Source: an uncultured Lachnospiraceae bacterium
Lineage (GTDB): Bacteria; Bacillota; Clostridia; Lachnospirales; Lachnospiraceae
DNA length: 64,000 nt
NCBI GenBank assembly: GCA_947168905.1
Contig: CAMVNR010000001.1
Coordinates: 1-64,000 of the forward strand
Direction: 5' to 3'
The notes beneath the pieces are model-generated. The model did no database searches and was not told the origin of the DNA. It saw only the letters and a list, made by a program, of their open reading frames with translations. Shown piece after piece: positions 59,820-64,000 of this stretch; position 1 is the stretch's first letter, and every line of letters begins with the position of its first letter. A program made the position numbers and the translations under genes.

Positions 59820-61397
59820 TTATTTCGATGCAAGCCATGCATCAAGCTGTTTCTGCTTCTCGGCGATGATTTCGTCAATGCCGGCGTTTTTCAGCTCCTG
59901 CTGGAACACAGGAAGCACTTCGTCGATATCAACTTCGCCGTTCATGATCGGATTGTAATACTGTGCAATGACGTTTGCGCAGGCTGCGTACTGGTCCGCT
60001 ACCGGAGACAGGTCGCAGGTGAAGCCGAGCGCCTTCGAGGGAATTGCAGCGGCATTGTCGGCAACCATAAGATCATTTGCTTCCTTCAGCTGGTAATCCC
60101 AGGTCGGAGCAAGGAAGTCGTTGGGGTTCACATAGGAGTAGCCTACCGACCATCCTGCGGAGGTCGCGTCGGTTGCGCCGTTGACGTAGCAGGCCTGGCC
60201 GTCGTCGTTGATGCCGTAGGTGAGACCCAGAACGCCGTCGGTGAAGATCGTAGCGATTTCAGGGTCGGTGTACAGGCAGTTCAGTACACGCATCGCGGCT
60301 TCCTTATCCTTGCAGAAGGAGGTTACATGCCACAGGTAGGTGTTGATGTTGCCGGTGGTGAGAAGTCTCTCGCCGATCTCGCAGCCGGTGATGTTTGCGC
60401 CGTACTGCTGGGAAGCGTTGGCTTCGTGAATGGTATTGGTCATGTTGTAGCCGTAGCCGGGCGTACCGTAAGTGATTCTGGTCTGGAAAGACAGCAGGGT
60501 CGGGCTCTGGTTCGACATGGCATCCGGAGAGATGATTTCTTTTTCCTTCCAGATCTTAACGTTCTCAAGGAAGTTTAAGAAATAATCGGATTCATAGTAG
60601 TTTTCGACTGTGGTACTGTTGACGGGATCCATCAGGCAGCCAAGGTAATTGGTATCGCCGAGGTAGTCGATGCTCTTCGGTACCCAGTAGGGTTCAGTTG
60701 CGCCGGGGATGAAGTACTTGTCGGGGTTGTTCTCTTTCATAACGACAAGCGCTTTGGTCAGATCGTCAACGGTATGAACCTGGGAAAGGTCAACGCCTTC
60801 AGCAACTTCTTCGGTGCAAAGGTAGATGTTCGGAGAAGACCATGCGGTGAAGCTCGGAATTCCGTAGAGCGTTCCGTTGATGCGGCCGCAGTCCAGAACT
60901 TCCTGATAAGGTGCGTACAGTTCTTTGATGCCCTGTCCGGAAGTCTCCAGAAGCTCATCCAGAGGAGCAAGCTGGCCATTGGCAACCAGCTGGCCGAGAG
61001 ATGTGTACCAGAAGGAGCTCAGGATATCCAGAGAATCCTCGCCGCCCGTTAAGAGCAGGTTCAGCTGTGTCACCATATCACCGAAAGGAACCCAAACGAA
61101 TTCGACTTCAGCCTGTGCCTTTTCGCGCAGCTTTTCGTTTAAGGCAGCCTCAACCTCTGCCGCATGTGTCGGCGGCTCGCCGGTGAAGGTGCTCATGTTC
61201 ATACGAAGCTTCGGATAGCTTCCGTCGGATTCCGGAGCCGGAGTCGCATCATCTGCTTTTTCTGTGCCGGCTTCCTGGGTGCCCGCTTCCTCAGTCTTCG
61301 GTGCTTCGGTGGTGGTGTCGTTTCCGGCCGGCTTTGTGCAGGCTGCAAGAGACAGAACCATTACAAGCGCAAGAACGAGTGCCAGTAATTTCTTCAT
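59820..61397 (-). CDS. Extracellular sugar-binding lipoprotein (importer 2)
   Basis: A 525-residue binding protein. The signal peptide ends in LSLAAC with lipidated Cys20, nearly identical to that of importer 1, and is followed by a Thr/Glu/Ala-rich linker of about 40 residues and the two-lobed domain (PKLRMNMSTFTGEPPT start, ELKNAGIDEIIAEKQKQLDAWLAS end). The C-terminal tail closely matches that of the importer 1 protein (AGIDDIVADYQAQLDAWL). Gene order differs from importer 1: here the binding protein comes last, after both permeases. Confidence 0.92.
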   Translation of the reverse strand: MKKLLALVLALVMVLSLAACTKPAGNDTTTEAPKTEEAGTQEAGTEKADDATPAPESDGSYPKLRMNMSTFTGEPPTHAAEVEAALNEKLREKAQAEVEFVWVPFGDMVTQLNLLLTGGEDSLDILSSFWYTSLGQLVANGQLAPLDELLETSGQGIKELYAPYQEVLDCGRINGTLYGIPSFTAWSSPNIYLCTEEVAEGVDLSQVHTVDDLTKALVVMKENNPDKYFIPGATEPYWVPKSIDYLGDTNYLGCLMDPVNSTTVENYYESDYFLNFLENVKIWKEKEIISPDAMSNQSPTLLSFQTRITYGTPGYGYNMTNTIHEANASQQYGANITGCEIGERLLTTGNINTYLWHVTSFCKDKEAAMRVLNCLYTDPEIATIFTDGVLGLTYGINDDGQACYVNGATDATSAGWSVGYSYVNPNDFLAPTWDYQLKEANDLMVADNAAAIPSKALGFTCDLSPVADQYAACANVIAQYYNPIMNGEVDIDEVLPVFQQELKNAGIDEIIAEKQKQLDAWLASK

Positions 61398-61520
61398 TTA
61401 AATTTCCTCCTTTTAATTGTCTTGACTGACAATATCACTATATCAGAAAGGGATTGAATAAACCGTCGAATTTCTGACGCCGGGTGTAATAATTCTGATT
61501 AAAGCCCGGCCCGAAAAACC

Positions 61521-62408
61521 TTATCCCTTTACAGATCCTAAGGTAACGCCCTTGACAAAGGACTTCTGGAAGAACGGATACACGATCAGCACCGGCAGTA
61601 CGCCGACAACCGCAAGCGCCATCCGGATACCGACCGACGGGATCTGCGATGCGTCGACATTGATGCCCTTCGACACCTGCTGCTGCAGCACGGTAATGCT
61701 GTCGAGAACGCGCTTCATGTAGTTCTGGATGCCCAGAAGGTCGGTTCTCTTCTGAATGTAGTAAACACCGTTGGTCCAGTTGTTCCAGTAAGCGATGAAG
61801 GTCATCAGGCCAAGCGTGCCCATAATCGGCTTGCAGAGCGGGATAACGATGCGGATCAGGCAGGTCAGTTCGCTCGCGCCGTCAATCCGGCCGGCTTCGA
61901 TGATTTCATCGGAGATATTCGAAGTAATATAGGTACGCATCATGATGACGTGGAAGGCGTTCATCAGCATGCTCGGAATGATCATTCCCCACAGGGTGTC
62001 CTTGATGTTTAAAAGTCTCGTATACACGATGTAGGTCGGAACAAGGCCGCCGTTGAAGAGCATCGTGAAGAAAAGGAAAAAGGAAATGATATTCCTTCCC
62101 GGAAGGTCTTTCCTCGAGAGCGGATAAGCGTAAAAGGTCGTCATCACAAGAGAGGTGGTCACGCCGATTGCCGCAATGATGACGCTCATCAGGTAGGCGC
62201 GCGCCACGCCGTCCGATACCGCTGCGAGATATCTGTACGTGTCAAAGGTAATCTGTTTCGGAATCAGTGAATAACCCGAATCAAGGAGCACCGACTCCGG
62301 CGTGAAGGAGCTCGCGATCAGAAGCCAGAACGGAATGATGCAGGCTACGATCAGGAGAAACACGAAGACATACTGAACTACGATAAACGCTTTATTATTT
62401 GTAATCAT
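61521..62408 (-). CDS. LplC/YtcP-type sugar ABC permease (importer 2)
   Basis: A 295-residue permease with six helices, the EAA loop IIEAGRIDGASELTCLIRIVIPLCKPIM and the C-terminal VYPFFQKSFVKGVTLGSVKG tail typical of the group. It pairs with the LplB-like protein encoded 18 bases upstream. The AGR in place of AAR in the EAA loop is a small departure from importer 1. The 123-base gap to the binding-protein gene has no strong hairpin. Confidence 0.93.
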   Translation of the reverse strand: MITNNKAFIVVQYVFVFLLIVACIIPFWLLIASSFTPESVLLDSGYSLIPKQITFDTYRYLAAVSDGVARAYLMSVIIAAIGVTTSLVMTTFYAYPLSRKDLPGRNIISFFLFFTMLFNGGLVPTYIVYTRLLNIKDTLWGMIIPSMLMNAFHVIMMRTYITSNISDEIIEAGRIDGASELTCLIRIVIPLCKPIMGTLGLMTFIAYWNNWTNGVYYIQKRTDLLGIQNYMKRVLDSITVLQQQVSKGINVDASQIPSVGIRMALAVVGVLPVLIVYPFFQKSFVKGVTLGSVKG

Positions 62409-62426
62409 CTTCTTTCCTCCCTCCTC

Positions 62427-63350
62427 TTAGAACAGTGCGCTGTCCTTATCGATCTTCGAAACGATCGCGTTGGACGTTACCACAAGGATAAATCCGAGAA
62501 CCGACTGGAAGAATCCTGCAGCCGAAGAACGGCCGATATTATTCTGTTCCAGAAGAGCGCGGAACACAAAGGTGTCAATGGTCTGCGTTGTCTTGTACAG
62601 AAGGCCGGAATGCATCGGGACCTGGTAGAAAAGGCCGAAGTCCGAATAGCAGATACGGCCGATCGCAAGGATCAGCAGGATGATGATCGTGCCTTTCATG
62701 CAGGGAAGCGTAACGTGGCGGATCTGTTTCCAGGTGCCTGCGCCGTCCACGACAGCCGCTTCATAGAAGGTCTTGTCGATACCAATCAGCGTTGAATAAT
62801 ACAGGATTGAGGAATAGCCGAAGCTCATCCACAGGTAAACGATCGTCAGAATGAAGGGCCATGGCTTCGGCTCGTTGTACCAGTTGATGCCTTTGCCGCC
62901 GAGCGGCTTGATGATCGTATTATTGATAAAGCCGTTCGTGGGATTCAGGAACGCATATACGATGTAGGTTACGATAATGATGGATAAAAGATACGGAACA
63001 AGAATGATCACCTGGCTGAAATTCTTGAAATACTTGTTTTTGATCGTATCCATCGCAATTGCCGTCACAAAGCCCAGCAGGTTTCCGAGAATAATAAACA
63101 CCACGTTATAAAGGATGGTATTCCGGAACATGATAAACGCGTCGTTTGTGGCAAACAGATAGGTAAAATTGGAAAGTCCTGTCCAGGGACTCTTCAGGAT
63201 GCCGATCGAGTAATCCACCTTTTTAAAAGCAATCAAAAGTCCGAACAGCGGAATGTAATTGTTGATGATCAGGTAGACGGTTCCCGGAATCAGCATCAGA
63301 TACAGCGGCCAGTATCTCAGGACACGCTTCAGCGATTTCTTTTTCTTCAT
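62427..63350 (-). CDS. LplB-type sugar ABC permease (importer 2)
   Basis: A 307-residue permease. It has the standard start (LMLIPGTVYLIINNYIPLFGLLIAFKK), six helices, the EAA loop YEAAVVDGAGTWKQIRHVTLPCM and the standard end (DTFVFRALLEQNNIGRSSAAGFFQSVLGF). First gene of the importer 2 operon, with a good sigma-A promoter about 90 bases upstream. No ATPase gene is near, as is usual for this family; the ATPase at 26337 is the obvious candidate. Confidence 0.93.
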   Translation of the reverse strand: MKKKKSLKRVLRYWPLYLMLIPGTVYLIINNYIPLFGLLIAFKKVDYSIGILKSPWTGLSNFTYLFATNDAFIMFRNTILYNVVFIILGNLLGFVTAIAMDTIKNKYFKNFSQVIILVPYLLSIIIVTYIVYAFLNPTNGFINNTIIKPLGGKGINWYNEPKPWPFILTIVYLWMSFGYSSILYYSTLIGIDKTFYEAAVVDGAGTWKQIRHVTLPCMKGTIIILLILAIGRICYSDFGLFYQVPMHSGLLYKTTQTIDTFVFRALLEQNNIGRSSAAGFFQSVLGFILVVTSNAIVSKIDKDSALF

Positions 63351-63442
63351 CTTTTCACCTCTTCATGAACAGTAGACAGCTGCGGCAGCCGCCGCGGCAA
63401 CTTTCACTTATGTTCAGATTGTACAAAAAACACGCTTCTTCT

Positions 63443-63471
63443 TCTATAAAGTTTCTGTTATCGAATGTCAA
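63443..63471 (-). promoter_or_regulatory. sigma-A promoter of the importer 2-esterase operon
   Basis: -35 TTGACA (63466-63471, perfect), a 17-base spacer and -10 TATAGA (63443-63448) on the minus strand. It drives the permease genes and potentially the esterase genes down to about 51 kb, where an internal boundary is predicted. Confidence 0.65.
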
Positions 63472-63496
63472 AAGTCTGATACTGAATAATACTGCT

Positions 63497-63525
63497 TTGC
63501 TTTTGCGGAAGAAATGTTGTAAAAT
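63497..63525 (+). promoter_or_regulatory. Divergent promoter of the right-edge sensor gene
   Basis: -35 TTGCTT (63497-63502), a 17-base spacer and -10 TAAAAT (63520-63525) on the plus strand, about 54 bases before the ATG at 63579. Its -35 lies 26 bases from the -35 of the importer 2 promoter, so one regulator could control both. Confidence 0.55.
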
Positions 63526-63578
63526 AAAAAAAAGTCCCCGCCCGCACGCTAACGCGGCAGAAAAACGCAGGTATTGCT

Positions 63579-64000
63579 ATGAAAAAAGAGTATTCCATCC
63601 GCAGACTGTTTTTTATTATTATCTTTGTCACGCTGCTGCTGCTTTCCACAACAGCCGCGGCATACTGCGTCTATTCCTTCTCCTCCTATTCCAATCAGCT
63701 TCTGGAAAAGAACGCGCTGAACCTGACAAAGTACGCGGACAATCTGGAGCAGGAGCTGAACCATGTCCAGGAGAACTTAAGAAGCCTGGCCTATACAGAC
63801 CCCCATTTCACACAGCTGACCTTCTCAAGCTACCCGGATTCCAGGCTCATCCCGATCCGTTACTCCGTTCAGGAGTACATCCGCACCTTCACCCCCGTAT
63901 ACAGCATCACACTGCTTTACGAAAAGCGGGATCAGCGTCTGTTTTTCTATCACGGAAGCGCGCTTTTCACCAATAACGATTATTTTCTCAATGAGCGCCG
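63579..64000 (+). CDS. N-terminal part of a membrane sensor, probably a YesM-type histidine kinase (cut by window edge)
   Basis: An ATG at 63579 opens 140 codons that run off the right edge. It begins with a basic stretch (KKEYSIRR), then one membrane helix at about 9-31 (LFFIIIFVTLLLLSTTAAAYCVY type), then an outer domain with coiled-coil-like sequence (NLEQELNHVQENLRSLAYTD), as in the Cache-type sensor regions of YesM kinases. AraC-type regulators with a membrane sensor begin the same way, so the class is not certain. It is divergent from the importer 2 operon, which makes it the likely sensor for that importer. The ribosome site is weak. Confidence 0.7.
   Translation, partial: MKKEYSIRRLFFIIIFVTLLLLSTTAAAYCVYSFSSYSNQLLEKNALNLTKYADNLEQELNHVQENLRSLAYTDPHFTQLTFSSYPDSRLIPIRYSVQEYIRTFTPVYSITLLYEKRDQRLFFYHGSALFTNNDYFLNER

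Overview
The window looks like chromosome from a Gram-positive Clostridia bacterium, most likely a gut or rumen Lachnospiraceae. The evidence is AGGAGG-type ribosome sites, sigma-A promoters (several with an extended TGC-TATAxT -10), LplB/YtcP-type sugar importers with LSLAAC lipoprotein signals, a YesM/YesN two-component pair, a YesL (DUF624) protein, an ECF sigma factor and an elongator tRNA-Met. The DNA is moderately GC-rich by eye, and long antisense ORFs are common shadows. I see no rRNA, insertion sequence, phage gene or CRISPR array.

Layout. (a) 1-3.2 kb: the 5' part of a membrane protein, an ECF sigma factor overlapping a membrane-anchored serpin, and tRNA-Met. (b) 3.2-18.3 kb, minus strand: a GH13_18 sucrose-phosphorylase-family enzyme, a P-loop kinase-like protein, DegV, a two-domain CocE/acetyl-esterase fusion, a frameshifted SGNH esterase, a Nif3-like protein, an OYE/FAD ene-reductase, a PHB-depolymerase-like esterase, a CE2-like acetyl esterase and an Aes-like esterase. 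(c) 18.5-24.7 kb, plus strand: Gfo/Idh dehydrogenase, an array of RNA-like hairpins, an AGE-family epimerase, a TIM-barrel isomerase, an aldehyde dehydrogenase and an unusual hydrolase. (d) 24.8-37.7 kb, minus strand: importer 1 (binding lipoprotein, two permeases, YesL protein, MsmX-type ATPase, serine hydrolase), preceded by its likely YesM/YesN regulators and a SASA esterase. (e) 38.1-39.2 kb, plus strand: one lone alpha/beta hydrolase. (f) 39.3-63.4 kb, minus strand: importer 2 (two permeases and a binding lipoprotein, no ATPase) followed by fourteen hydrolase-fold genes and an MFS transporter. (g) The right edge holds the start of a divergent membrane sensor gene.

The striking content is about 23 hydrolase-fold genes, nearly all predicted esterases, from many unrelated families (CE1/PF00756, CE2, CE4, type-B carboxylesterase, SASA, SGNH, CocE, Aes/BD-FAE, class-C beta-lactamase-like). 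None has a visible signal peptide; only the two binding proteins do. The simplest reading is that small, heavily esterified glycosides or sugar esters are imported intact by the two ABC systems, probably sharing one ATPase, and are de-esterified in the cytosol. The freed sugars would then enter the phosphorylase, epimerase, dehydrogenase and isomerase steps. The core of the region is a five-gene array (48.2-57.2 kb) in which a PHB-depolymerase-like esterase domain is joined to a C-terminal domain resembling the copper-amine-oxidase-N (stalk) fold. I do not recognise this architecture as a characterised enzyme family. The substrate cannot be read from the sequence.
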